A DNA stretch of 64,000 bases from Anabaena lutea FACHB-196 (GCF_014698305.1 NZ_JACJST010000002.1:372001-436000); one strand, 5' to 3'; counted from the stretch's first letter, positions 18,987-28,346 are shown. The notes: generated by a model not told the origin, from the sequence alone. Translations and numbers: made by a program.

Positions 18987-19556
18987 ATGACAGTAGCAAT
19001 TGCTAAAAAGATGTCCTTTGAGGAATTTCTCAACTATGACGATGGTACAGATAATTTATATGAGTTGGAAAATGGAGAATTAATTTCCATGCCTTCAGAA
19101 AGTGATATAAATCAAAGGATCGCAATGTTTTTGGTTGCCTATTTTTTAAGCTGTGGAATTCCTTCCTCTAGATTGCGGATGAAGGCTGAGGTGGCTGTGA
19201 ATAGCAGACGAGTAGGTGTGCGTGTACCTGATCTGGTAGTCTTTTCTGAAGAGTTAGCTGTTGCAATGGCAGGTGCTACTCGTTCACTGGTATATATGGA
19301 TATGCCACCACCCTTACTGGTAGTTGAAGTAGTGAGTCCTAATCAGGCTAACCGTGATTATCGCTACAAGAGATCCGAGTATGCAGCGCGGGGTATTGCT
19401 GAATATTGGATTGTTGATCCCATTGACCAAAAGGTGACAGTATTGGAATGGGTGGAGGGTTTTTATGAACAACAGGTATATGAAAATGATAGCTTGATTG
19501 TTTCTTTGCTCTTTCCTGATCTCAAGTTGACGGCTGCTCAAGTTTTACAAGGATGA
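18987..19556 (+). CDS. Uma2 family endonuclease-like protein (DUF820)
   Basis: The 189-residue protein shows the cyanobacterial Uma2/DUF820 pattern: N-terminal MSFEEFLNY and YELENGELI, then RVPDLVVFSEE and LLVVEVVSPNQANRDYRYKR (about residues 111-130), followed by EYAARGIAEYWIVDP. The PD...E-x-S core places it in the PD-(D/E)XK nuclease superfamily, although biological substrates are not known for most members. It follows the antitoxin-like gene by 56 bases with its own GGGAGAAAAGG ribosome-binding sequence. Such genes are highly copied in Nostoc-type genomes. Confidence 0.85.
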   Translation: MTVAIAKKMSFEEFLNYDDGTDNLYELENGELISMPSESDINQRIAMFLVAYFLSCGIPSSRLRMKAEVAVNSRRVGVRVPDLVVFSEELAVAMAGATRSLVYMDMPPPLLVVEVVSPNQANRDYRYKRSEYAARGIAEYWIVDPIDQKVTVLEWVEGFYEQQVYENDSLIVSLLFPDLKLTAAQVLQG

Positions 19557-19644
19557 GATGCTATTCTTGTGAAGACAATCTGACAAGATGTAATTAGCTA
19601 AATATATATCCTAGAATAATTAACTGCTGATTGAAAAAATATTA

Positions 19645-21303
19645 ATGATAAGAACTTGGTTTTCCTTGTCTATGAGACAGTCGGTTAGGATGGCAAAATT
19701 CCTATCTTTGTTCTGTCTATGTTTATTGTTGGCTGTTAGCTGTACCCCTCGCACACAGACAACTACCCCAACAACTGGTGTTGTCAATACTCCTGCTGGT
19801 GATGGACGGATTACCATAGGTACGACATCAAAGCCCAGAACTCTTGATCCGGCTGATGCGTATGAATTGGCATCATTAGGTTTAGTATTCAATATGAGCG
19901 ATCGCTTGTACACCTACGAACCAGGTAGTACAGAAATTAAGCCTCAACTAGCAACAGCATTACCTAAAGTTAGTGCAGATGGTTTAACTTACACCATACC
20001 TATCCGTCAGGGAGTGGTGTTTCATGATCAGACTCCCTTCAACGCTAAAGCAATGGAGTTTAGTATCCAGCGTTTTATCGAAAATAAAGGTAAGCCATCT
20101 TTCTTGCTTTCCGATACAGTGGCTTCTGTGAAAGCGACAGGGGACTATGAATTAACAATTAAACTCAAAAAGCCCTTTGCGGCGTTTCCCTCCCTATTAG
20201 CCTTTTCTGGGGTGTGTGCCGTTTCCCCCAAAGCTTATGAAATCGGGACTGGGAAATTTAAGCCGAATATCTTTGTCGGGACTGGTGCTTATAAGTTAGC
20301 GCAGTATGGGACTGATTCGCTGCGATTTGATGTATTTGAGCAGTATTGGGGTGAAAAACCAGCCAATAAAGGTATTAATGTCCAAATTCAGACTAGTCCA
20401 GTTAATTTGTTTAATGCTTTCCGAACTGGTGCTGTAGATGTAGCTTACTTATCTTTGCAACCAGACCAAATTCGCAGTTTAGAAGAAGGTGCTAAAAAAG
20501 GAGATTGGCAAGCCATTAACGCCCAAAGTAGTGTAGTTAGTTATATGGTGTTGAATCGCAATCAGAAACCGTTAGACAAACCAGAAGTCAGAAATGCGAT
20601 CGCATCATTAATTGATCGTCCATTATTAAATGATCGGGTCTTATTTGGTCAAGCTGAACCACTTTACAGCATGATTCCCACCACATTCAATGTTTCCCAA
20701 CCATTATTTAAAGATAAATATGGTGATGCTAACTTTGAGCAAGCCAAAAAAACCTTAACTGCTGCTGGTTTTTCTAAAGAAAATCCTGCCAAAGTCCAAG
20801 TTTGGTATCCAGCAAGTTCACCTACTCGCAGTTTAGCAGCGCAGACACTAAAATCTCTGGCTGATACCAAAATGGATGGGATCTTACAATTAGAAGTTAA
20901 AACTGTAGAAGGTGCTACCTTTTTTAAAGAAATTAGCAAAGGTTTATATCCAGCAGCTTTACTAGATTGGTATCCAGATTTTTTAGACCCAGATAATTAC
21001 GTTCAGCCATTTTTGGCTTGTGAAAAAGGTTCCGTTGCTAAAGGATGCGAAAATGGAGGAAGTCAAACCCAAGGTTCTTTTTACTATAACGAAGCTGTCA
21101 ATAAACTAATTGATCAACAACGTAAAGAACAAAATCCACAAGCACGTCAGAAAATATTTACTGACATTCAAACACAAGTACTTACTGATGTTCCTTACAT
21201 TCCTTTATGGCAAAACAAAGATTATGTATTTGCCCAAAAAGGTGTAAATAATGTCAAAATTGATCCTACCCAAAACCTGATTTATAAAACAATTAAAAAA
21301 TAA
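19645..21303 (+). CDS. ABC transporter substrate-binding lipoprotein, peptide/nickel family 5
   Basis: The 552-residue protein has a lipoprotein signal: hydrophobic residues about 18-32 and the lipobox LAVSC with Cys33. The mature part is a family 5 extracellular solute-binding protein (DppA/OppA-like), with GTTSKPRTLDPADAYE near the start and TLTAAGFSKENPAKVQVWYP in the C-terminal lobe. It delivers oligopeptides or similar solutes to the permease coded next at 21520. The start is uncertain: ATGs at 19645, 19672 and 19690 are all in frame, and only the last would give a compact signal peptide. Confidence 0.87.
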   Translation: MIRTWFSLSMRQSVRMAKFLSLFCLCLLLAVSCTPRTQTTTPTTGVVNTPAGDGRITIGTTSKPRTLDPADAYELASLGLVFNMSDRLYTYEPGSTEIKPQLATALPKVSADGLTYTIPIRQGVVFHDQTPFNAKAMEFSIQRFIENKGKPSFLLSDTVASVKATGDYELTIKLKKPFAAFPSLLAFSGVCAVSPKAYEIGTGKFKPNIFVGTGAYKLAQYGTDSLRFDVFEQYWGEKPANKGINVQIQTSPVNLFNAFRTGAVDVAYLSLQPDQIRSLEEGAKKGDWQAINAQSSVVSYMVLNRNQKPLDKPEVRNAIASLIDRPLLNDRVLFGQAEPLYSMIPTTFNVSQPLFKDKYGDANFEQAKKTLTAAGFSKENPAKVQVWYPASSPTRSLAAQTLKSLADTKMDGILQLEVKTVEGATFFKEISKGLYPAALLDWYPDFLDPDNYVQPFLACEKGSVAKGCENGGSQTQGSFYYNEAVNKLIDQQRKEQNPQARQKIFTDIQTQVLTDVPYIPLWQNKDYVFAQKGVNNVKIDPTQNLIYKTIKK

Positions 21304-21321
21304 TCACTAGGGAACAGGTTT

Positions 21322-21497
21322 AATCTCGTTCCCAGACTCCGGCTGGGAATGCCATTTAGAGGCTCTGCCTCATGCTAATTTATGCAAGCAGAGCCTCAAG
21401 ACTAAATTCCTTGTCAGAGACAAAAAACGAGGTTAAATTTATGAGACAGAGTCTCAAGGCTGCATTCCTTGCCATAGACAAGGAACGAGTTGGAGTT
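21322..21497. repeat. Intergenic repeat array with aaggaacgag / cattcccagccggag units
   Basis: This gap holds several diverged copies of short units: cgttcccagactccggctgg, cagagcctcaagac, agacagagtctcaaggc, and attccttgtcagagacaaaaa / attccttgccatagacaagg. The last two are imperfect tandem copies about 70 bases apart. Such arrays are common between cyanobacterial genes. It separates the binding protein from the permease. Confidence 0.65.
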
Positions 21498-21519
21498 TGA
21501 ATTTTGAATTAATAAAAAT

Positions 21520-22545
21520 ATGTCTCGTTCTAAAGCATTACAGTATTACATTGTTTCCCGGTTGCTATTTGCGCCACTGCAACTATTAACCATTATCACA
21601 ATTGTTTTTCTTTTACTGAGAGCAACCCCAGGAGATCCAGCAGATGCAATTTTGGGTGGACGTGCGCCAGAAAGTGCTAAAGAAGAATTAAGAAAACAAC
21701 TCGGTTTAGATTTACCTATTTGGTTACAATATCTCAATTATTTAGCCAATTTACTACGTTTTGATTTAGGAACTTCTTTAACCAGTCGAGGACAGAATGT
21801 TGGCGAAATAATTGGACAATATTTTCCCGCAACTGTAGAGTTAGCTTTTGCTAGTATGGCTGTAGCGCTCATTGTCGGCGTTTTAGTGGGTACTATTTCC
21901 GCTTCTCGTCCGGGTACTTATTTTGATATTGGTGGGCGTTTGTTTGGTATTATCACCTATGCACTACCCATGTTTTGGGCGGGAATGCTGTTACAATTAA
22001 TTTTCTCAGTTCAACTGGGTTGGTTTCCCAATTCCAACCGTTTTCCCCCCAATCTTCCCGCACCTGCAACTATCACGGGTTTATATACAATTGATAGTTT
22101 GTTGAGTGGTAATTTCAGTCAATTTTTCACATCTTTACATCATTTAGCTTTACCAAGTTTGACTTTAGGAATTTTGCTGAGTGGAATTTTTGAGCGCATT
22201 GTGCGGGTGAATTTAAAACAAACCTTAAAAGCAGATTATGTAGAAGCCGCTAGGGCGCGGGGAATTTCTGAAAATAAGATTTTAGTCTCCCATGCTTTGA
22301 AAAATGCCTTGATTCCTGTAATTACGGTATTAGGATTAACATTTGCTTCCTTATTAGGTGGAGCAATTTTAACGGAAGTGACATTTTCCTGGCCGGGGTT
22401 AGCAAATAGATTATATCAAGCGATTTCTGACCGAGATTATCCCACAGTTCAGGGAGTGTTAGTATTTTTTGGAGCAATTGTTGTGAGTGCAAGCATTTTG
22501 ATTGATATTCTCAATGCTTATGTAGATCCAAGAATTAGATATTAA
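21520..22545 (+). CDS. ABC transporter permease, DppB/OppB type
   Basis: The 341-residue protein has six predicted membrane helices and the DppB-type hallmarks: an early helix at 13-33, the segment LRATPGDPADAILGGRAPES, and the ATPase-coupling EAA motif YVEAARARGISENKILVSHALKNALIPV near residues 240-267. It ends YVDPRIRY, as is typical. With the binding protein upstream it forms the first half of an oligopeptide importer. The partner permease lies on the opposite strand at 25675-26790, beyond a restriction-modification gene, and no ATPase is adjacent. Confidence 0.9.
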   Translation: MSRSKALQYYIVSRLLFAPLQLLTIITIVFLLLRATPGDPADAILGGRAPESAKEELRKQLGLDLPIWLQYLNYLANLLRFDLGTSLTSRGQNVGEIIGQYFPATVELAFASMAVALIVGVLVGTISASRPGTYFDIGGRLFGIITYALPMFWAGMLLQLIFSVQLGWFPNSNRFPPNLPAPATITGLYTIDSLLSGNFSQFFTSLHHLALPSLTLGILLSGIFERIVRVNLKQTLKADYVEAARARGISENKILVSHALKNALIPVITVLGLTFASLLGGAILTEVTFSWPGLANRLYQAISDRDYPTVQGVLVFFGAIVVSASILIDILNAYVDPRIRY

Positions 22546-22555
22546 ATATTTTTAT

Positions 22556-22650
22556 TGTCTGAATCAGGATTTGGAGGATTTAAAGATTAACAGGATGTTA
22601 TATTTATTAATCTTGTAAATCCTAAAATCCTGGTTATCCTGATTCAGACA
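22556..22650. repeat. Perfect 15-bp inverted repeat forming a long hairpin
   Basis: Arms tgtctgaatcaggat (22556-22570) and atcctgattcagaca (22636-22650) are perfect complements 65 bases apart. Inside, ggattta/aagatta pairs with taatctt/taaatcc, so the whole segment can fold into an extended hairpin. The right arm covers the stop codon of the convergent restriction-modification gene. It may act as a two-way terminator or be a small mobile repeat. Confidence 0.75.
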
Positions 22651-25649
22651 TTCTCCATTTCTCTAATAATATTCATTGTTTCTACACTCACTGTACAGAC
22701 TCTCATTAATAAATCAATTACCTCTTCTTTATAATCTGCGAAATGATAATTATTGAATTTTTCCGCAATTGTGGGATCTTTTGGTTTCTTTTCTTTATAT
22801 TGATCTAATATCCATTCTAACGCGCAACGATTACCTAGCATATATTCCCAAGCTATGTTAGGAATATTTTCTAATGTAGTGACATCATCTAAGATAATGC
22901 TATTTTTGGTTTTATCGGCTTTAAGTTTGGGTTTTGGTGTTTTTTGATTGTCTTTTAAAGGAATATCAAGACGGGTTAAATTATAAGGTGTGACTGTTTC
23001 ATAATTAATATGAATTTCCGTGAGTTGTTTTCCCCAGTTAACCCATTGTTGGAAGTTTTCATAATATGGTAAACGGGGAAATTCGCGTTTGAGGTTGAGT
23101 TCGTATTTGCTGCGATATGCTGGGTTATGTAAGACTGCGTAGGTATAATGAAAAATATCTATTTTGGTAATTGTTGTATCTTGATAATGGGTTTGAATTT
23201 GTTTTAATCCCCAGTCGGTAATATTATCAATGCGTTTTCCTTCTTTATCGTAACGGTAAAGGGGGAGACATTGAGTTTTTTCCAAAAAATCAAGACAAGT
23301 AATTTTATTTGTTATTAAACACTGAAACGGTTTTGATGCACCAATACCAGGTATAGATATATAATAGTTTATATCTTCATCATTGTATATGTTAAACCAT
23401 TGGTATGTTCTTCCATTAAAGTGTTGATCTAAATAAAGTTTCTCTTTATAAAATGGTCTGTAAAGACTTGACTTGATATTTAATTTATCAAACTCTTTTT
23501 TTATACCTCTTTTAAAGTAGATTTTTAAGTCCTCATCCCATTTTATTTGTTGTGATAGTTCTTCTGTTGGTTCTTTATCAAATTGATTTTGATAAATGTC
23601 AACAAACCATTTCATCTTATTTATTAAATTTTGATCACATAAATCATAAACCCATTCATCCCTCTGTGTTTTCAAACCTGAAGAAAATAACTTAAATACT
23701 GCTTCTTCTCCTTTACCTACTTTCACATCTTTATCAACCAAAGGTAAAAGACTACCAAAATCATTATCAGATTGATTTATCCAATTATGTTTTTCATCTG
23801 GGGTAATATGTTCAAAAGGAATTTGATTAAATTTAGTTTGAGATAAAAACTTTAATTTTTCACTTGCTGTATCAAAATCTGGACGACGAATATGGAATAT
23901 TTGACAACTATTAAAATCACTTTTCTGTTTTTTCACCATAAACATAATAGCGACACCAGTTTGAATCCCAAAAACATTATGAGTTGTTCCTGAAAGTTTG
24001 GGATTCTTCCTAACATCACCATGTAAATCTATAATGTAAATATAACTAAAATCATCAGTTACAGCTTTTCTAAAACCGTCAAAAGTTCTACCATCAATAA
24101 ACGATGAATTAGTGATAAATGCAATAATCCCATTTTTACTTAATCTATCAGAAGCCCATCTAATAAACCGAGTATACATATCATAAACAACAATATTATT
24201 TTGAGCTTTGCTATATTTAATATAACTTTCCTTAATTAACTTATCTATGGCTTTATAATAACGATTAGCATTATTATCATTGAAGTTTTCCTGTTTTGCA
24301 TTATAAGGAGGATTACCAATAATAACCGAAATAGTTTTATCATTCTGTCTTTTAATTCTTGCGGTATTCTCCACACTCATAGCGAATAAATCCATTTGCT
24401 TACCCGCAAAAGAAGTATTATCCAAAGTATCTACAAAACAAATATTTTCAAACTCCTCATACACACCCATCTTTTGCTTATAGGTAAATTCAATATTCAA
24501 ATTTGCAATGTAATAAGGTAGAATCGCTACCTCATTACAATGAATTTCATGTTTATATTTATGTTCCAAACTATGTTGCGGTAAATAATCAATTAATTCT
24601 GTAATAAAAGTCCCTGTTCCCGTCGCAGGATCTAAAATTTCTACATCTTTATCCGCTAACAACTTCCCAAAATGTTTATGAACTAAAAAATCGACACTTT
24701 CAATCATAAACCGGACAATTTCATTAGGAGTATACACAATTCCCAATCTATCCGCAGCTTTGGGATTATATGCTTTGTAGAAATTCTCATACAAAGCTTT
24801 GAGAAACTTTTGTTTTTCTTGATGATTATAAATATTTGCCGCAGTCCGTCTAATAACTGCATAATATCTTTCAATGCTTCCTAGAGTATTGCGCTTGACA
24901 CTTCCAGTAAAAAAGGTAGAAATTATTCCTTGTAATTCTCTCGCTACATTATTTTCTTGATGAAACTGTGACTCACTAAAAATATTGATAAAAATATCTT
25001 CTGTTAAAATATGCTGAATCATCATTTCCCGAATATCAAGTAAAGTGATTTCTGGGTTAATTGATTCTTTGCAAATTCCCCAAAACTTATCTCGCGCAGT
25101 TTTAAAAGATATGTTATTTATTCCTTGACTATCAATCAAATCTCTGAGAGAATTTAAGATGGTGGGTAAATCTTGTTTAAAGATTTCTATCGCTTCCCGA
25201 AAATCTCTAACTTCAGGACGAACATAATTAATAAAACTGGTAATAATCCCATCTATTGCGTCAGCATCTTTCATAGATACACGCATAGTTTCTGTGCTAG
25301 ATTGAATTAAAACCGCAGTTTGGGAATCTTCAAATAAAATATTACTATCTGGATAACCTTTATTTAATTTCTTTTCTATTTCTTCGTCTAATTTATCATA
25401 TTGGTCTTTACTTTCCCAATAACCCCAATCTAACCGCAAAGCATCTTTAATTGTCCCATCTGGATAAACAAGTTTACCATTTGGTAGTTTATAATCTAAT
25501 TCAGGAATGAGTAGAAAATCTCTAGGTTTGCAATATTCATTGAGAAGGTTTTGAAAAGCAACACGAATAGATGTTTCTTTCCGAGAACCACCATATTGAA
25601 TGATTTTTTCTACTTCGGCTTGATATTGAGTAACCAGGAGTCTCGACAT
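22644..25649 (-). CDS. Single-chain restriction-modification enzyme (Eco57I/type ISP-like N6-adenine methylase)
   Basis: The protein is about 1001 residues from the ATG at 25649. The N-terminal region has YPDGTIKDALRL and WGYWESKDQYD (about residues 62-85), a PD...ESK pattern of a PD-(D/E)XK nuclease. The methyltransferase has SAM-binding motif I DPATGTGTFITELIDYL (about 335) and catalytic motif IV IIGNPPYNAKQ (about 445), then a long target-recognition C-terminus (about 560-1000). Unlike type ISP enzymes it lacks a helicase, so a type IIG-like enzyme is likely. It is AT-rich and lies between two permease genes of one transporter, which suggests insertion. The 19 extra upstream residues overlapping the dppC-like gene are discounted. 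Confidence 0.82.
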   Translation of the reverse strand: MSRLLVTQYQAEVEKIIQYGGSRKETSIRVAFQNLLNEYCKPRDFLLIPELDYKLPNGKLVYPDGTIKDALRLDWGYWESKDQYDKLDEEIEKKLNKGYPDSNILFEDSQTAVLIQSSTETMRVSMKDADAIDGIITSFINYVRPEVRDFREAIEIFKQDLPTILNSLRDLIDSQGINNISFKTARDKFWGICKESINPEITLLDIREMMIQHILTEDIFINIFSESQFHQENNVARELQGIISTFFTGSVKRNTLGSIERYYAVIRRTAANIYNHQEKQKFLKALYENFYKAYNPKAADRLGIVYTPNEIVRFMIESVDFLVHKHFGKLLADKDVEILDPATGTGTFITELIDYLPQHSLEHKYKHEIHCNEVAILPYYIANLNIEFTYKQKMGVYEEFENICFVDTLDNTSFAGKQMDLFAMSVENTARIKRQNDKTISVIIGNPPYNAKQENFNDNNANRYYKAIDKLIKESYIKYSKAQNNIVVYDMYTRFIRWASDRLSKNGIIAFITNSSFIDGRTFDGFRKAVTDDFSYIYIIDLHGDVRKNPKLSGTTHNVFGIQTGVAIMFMVKKQKSDFNSCQIFHIRRPDFDTASEKLKFLSQTKFNQIPFEHITPDEKHNWINQSDNDFGSLLPLVDKDVKVGKGEEAVFKLFSSGLKTQRDEWVYDLCDQNLINKMKWFVDIYQNQFDKEPTEELSQQIKWDEDLKIYFKRGIKKEFDKLNIKSSLYRPFYKEKLYLDQHFNGRTYQWFNIYNDEDINYYISIPGIGASKPFQCLITNKITCLDFLEKTQCLPLYRYDKEGKRIDNITDWGLKQIQTHYQDTTITKIDIFHYTYAVLHNPAYRSKYELNLKREFPRLPYYENFQQWVNWGKQLTEIHINYETVTPYNLTRLDIPLKDNQKTPKPKLKADKTKNSIILDDVTTLENIPNIAWEYMLGNRCALEWILDQYKEKKPKDPTIAEKFNNYHFADYKEEVIDLLMRVCTVSVETMNIIREMENV

Positions 25650-25674
25650 AGTTAAGAATAACTTTAGAGGAATT

Positions 25675-26790
25675 CTATCTCTGTAAACTGCGAGGATCAA
25701 GGGCATCTCTTAACCCATCACCTAATAAGTTAAATGCCAAAACAGTGAGAATAATCAGGATTGCCGGCGGTAGAATTAGCCAAGGTTGTAATACTAAAAT
25801 AGAAGCATTACTAGCCAGAGAAAGCATATTTCCCCAAGAAGGATCTGGTTGTTGAATGCCTAAACCAATTAAACTCAATACTGCTTCTGCACCAATAAAA
25901 CTGGGAATTGACAGTGTTGCAGATATAACCACATAACTAGCAGTTTGCGGCAAAACATGGCGGAGAATAATATAAATTGGTTTACCACCCATAGCTTGTG
26001 CTGCTTGTACAAATTCTCTTTCTTTGATTGAGAGTACTTGTCCGCGAATTACCCTAGCTAAACCTGCCCAACTAATAACGGAAGTAATCACAACAATTAG
26101 TAAAAAGCGCTGTGTACTAGTTAATTGTGGACTTAAAATTCCTGATAATGCTACTAATAAATAAATGCTAGGAAAAGTCATCAACACTTCTGCCAAGCGC
26201 ATGATCACACTATCAATCACACCACCAAAATAGCCGGAAATACCACCTATTAGTAAACCAAGGGGATAGGTAATAATAATGCCGAAAATCCCGATAAATA
26301 AACTAATACGACCACCATAAAGCAGACGGCTAAATTGATCTCGTCCTTGTTCATCAGTACCCAAAATATTCCATTTTGCTTCGCCAGTTGAGCCAAACAA
26401 ATGAAGATTTAAGGGTATACCAGGGATAATGGTGACTTCATCCCACTTTGGTGGTAGGGGCAAATTCATCTGGAATAATCGATATTCGGGTCCGGCAACA
26501 AATAAACTGAGAGGGGAAGGCTTTTTAAAATCAACAATTAGTTTTCTTTCCCCTGTTTCTAAATTTGTATCCCCTTGAGTTGTCGGATATATATGGGGTC
26601 CAATAAATTTACCTGTCTGGGAAACCCAATAAATGCGAGTTGGTGGCAGTAGTGAACCATTTGGCTGAGAATTATAAGGGTTGTAAGGTGCGATGAAATC
26701 AGCTGCGATTACTGATAAATAGAACACTAACAGTAAGATTGCCCCAAATCGTGCCAAGGGATTTTTTTTCAGTCTCTGCCACCAATTCAT
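25675..26790 (-). CDS. ABC transporter permease, DppC/OppC type
   Basis: The 371-residue protein starts WWQRLKKNPLARFGAILLLV, the OppC-type N-terminus, and has GTDEQGRDQFSRLLYGGRIS and the EAA coupling motif EFVQAAQAMGGKPIYIILRHVLP (about residues 262-284 in full). It is longer than most DppC proteins because of an extra periplasmic loop (about 50-130). It should pair with the DppB-like permease at 21520, yet it is on the opposite strand with a restriction-modification gene between. No promoter-proximal partner lies upstream, so it may be expressed alone. Confidence 0.9.
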   Translation of the reverse strand: MNWWQRLKKNPLARFGAILLLVFYLSVIAADFIAPYNPYNSQPNGSLLPPTRIYWVSQTGKFIGPHIYPTTQGDTNLETGERKLIVDFKKPSPLSLFVAGPEYRLFQMNLPLPPKWDEVTIIPGIPLNLHLFGSTGEAKWNILGTDEQGRDQFSRLLYGGRISLFIGIFGIIITYPLGLLIGGISGYFGGVIDSVIMRLAEVLMTFPSIYLLVALSGILSPQLTSTQRFLLIVVITSVISWAGLARVIRGQVLSIKEREFVQAAQAMGGKPIYIILRHVLPQTASYVVISATLSIPSFIGAEAVLSLIGLGIQQPDPSWGNMLSLASNASILVLQPWLILPPAILIILTVLAFNLLGDGLRDALDPRSLQR

Positions 26791-26889
26791 AGTTTTTCTT
26801 CACAAATTAAAGGTGATGTATTAAGGATCTGTGCAAAATTAATTTAACTTTTTTTATGGCGGTTCTCCTTTGTAGTAAATACACATTGA

Positions 26890-27000
26890 CCTCTCTCCTG
26901 CAAGGAAAGAGGCTTGGAAACCCCCATTTTATCCTAGAGATGGAGGGTTAGTTTTCTGGGTTTTTGATGTTACCAAAAATACCTTTTAAGCATCCTCTGA
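26890..27000. repeat. Long dispersed repeat, copy 1
   Basis: Blocks cctctctcctgcaagg, cttggaaacccccatt, ggagggttag, gggtttttg and catcctctga recur in the same order at about 54352-54488. The copy lies upstream of the dppC-like gene, outside any coding region. Confidence 0.65.
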
Positions 27001-27023
27001 GAATCAAATGAAAACTGTGATAT

Positions 27024-27899
27024 TTAAGCGTGTAATTTTTCAACTAAATACAGTAGGTCTTCATTTTGCTTTTCATGTTCAACTACAAATACATTGGAAT
27101 AAAGATTTGCTATGATCTGTTTTCCCTGTTGTGTTAGAGATAGATATCGCAGTCCATCTTTGATATATGGATAGACACCATGCCAGTAAAATTTGGCGTA
27201 ATTTTTGCGTAAATCTCCAGGATGTTGATAGCCTAAAATTTTGTTCATCCCAGTTTCTTCAAATTCGTAGAATAAACTAGTGATTTTTCTCAAATAACGT
27301 GGATCACTTAATTGCCCGATTAAATCAGCAGCACGTACTAAACCGGCAAAGTGATTGGTATCTTGATGATCTTCTGCTGTTGGTACAGGGAACCGAGTTA
27401 ATTCAATATTTACCTTAATGACTTCAGCATCTATTAAAGTGTGTCCACCAAATCGTTCACCAATAAATAGTTTGGCTCGATCTACATGATAAGGTGTGAG
27501 ACTAGCATCAGAAGCACCGTGGGGGAGAGCAATCATGTTACCATTTTGCCCTGTTGCATATAGAGATTCTGATTCTCTGTCTTCGCGGCAAACTCCTTTC
27601 ACGTAGCCGATATCGTGACACAACAAGGAGATAATGAAGTGTAACCAGTCTTCGCTGGAAACACCACCTTCTCGAATGTGTTTACCACGCAACATTTCTT
27701 GTCCCACAAGGGTGACGAGGACGGAGTGTTCAACATTGTGATATAGGGCATCACTGTTGGCAATGTTTTCTAATGCCATGTTACCAGCCCAAGCAATGAT
27801 GTCTTGATAATCAGTTTTTAAGTTACCGTAGGTGCGTTGATAGCCCTCTCGAATTTGATTTACAAAAGCATTAATGATAATTTCAGTTGTATTGAACAT
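27024..27899 (-). CDS. HD-domain metalloprotein
   Basis: The 291-residue protein has the metal-binding residues of an HD phosphohydrolase: YHNVEHSVLV (about residues 53-62), LCHDIGYVKG (about 92-101) and AADLIGQLSDPRY (about 200-212). The spacing of H...HD...D supports a metal site. It resembles a conserved cyanobacterial family of HD proteins (the Npun_R2479 type) of undefined substrate; nucleotide or cyclic-nucleotide phosphates are the usual HD substrates. It stands alone between a repeat and a tRNA-containing gap. Confidence 0.82.
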   Translation of the reverse strand: MFNTTEIIINAFVNQIREGYQRTYGNLKTDYQDIIAWAGNMALENIANSDALYHNVEHSVLVTLVGQEMLRGKHIREGGVSSEDWLHFIISLLCHDIGYVKGVCREDRESESLYATGQNGNMIALPHGASDASLTPYHVDRAKLFIGERFGGHTLIDAEVIKVNIELTRFPVPTAEDHQDTNHFAGLVRAADLIGQLSDPRYLRKITSLFYEFEETGMNKILGYQHPGDLRKNYAKFYWHGVYPYIKDGLRYLSLTQQGKQIIANLYSNVFVVEHEKQNEDLLYLVEKLHA

Positions 27900-28274
27900 A
27901 CTTGATTCTCAGGGTATATATTTTGTATAATCGAGTTCGCCTGCTGAAATTTCGGTCAATTGAAAGCCCTCGGTTTCGCTATGGATAAAGGTGGTGGTGC
28001 CAGCTAAACCGGGGTGTTATCGCTAAAACAAGCGATCGCTTCCTCAGAAGGGCAAAGCTTTGAAAGTTTATGAAGAGCATGGAATCAAGAAGTGAGTATA
28101 GTCAGAGACGTTGGTGCTTTAGACTCCCATTTGATTAAGTGTACATTATCCTTCTCAATTTTTCCTCATCTATCCTTGGGGGAGGATAAAAAATATATAA
28201 ATAAATTAAGCTTCTTCTGAGATTTTGCTCAATTATGATATAATATCACCTAGTAATTAACATAATTCCAACTT
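27900..28274. other. Spacer upstream of the HD gene and tRNA
   Basis: About 375 bases without a supported gene. A short coding-like tail (LPQKGKALKVYEEHGIKK, ending at a TGA near 28098) has no start codon after an upstream stop and could be a relic. The right part is AT-rich and includes the tRNA promoter region. Confidence 0.35.
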
Positions 28275-28346
28275 GCGGGTGTAATTCAGTGGTAGAATGT
28301 CTGCTTCCCATGCAGAATGTCGTGGGTTCGAGTCCCATCGCCCGCT
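28275..28346 (+). tRNA. tRNA-Gly (anticodon CCC)
   Basis: A cloverleaf can be drawn: acceptor gcgggtg paired with cgcccgc (one G-T pair), D-arm region ttcagtggtagaa, anticodon stem tctgc/gcaga with loop ttcccat giving CCC, and T-arm gtgggttcgagtcccat. The CCA end is not encoded. The CCC anticodon reads GGG glycine codons. Confidence 0.95.

Noticed and set aside
21322-21497. Possible CRISPR array
   Set aside because: The repeat units differ in length and sequence and have no regular spacers, so this is an ordinary dispersed repeat array.
25650-25706. 19-residue N-terminal extension of the restriction-modification protein overlapping the dppC-like gene
   Set aside because: The homologous part begins at MSRLLVTQYQAEVEKI; the extension would need a 32-base overlap with no ribosome-binding site.
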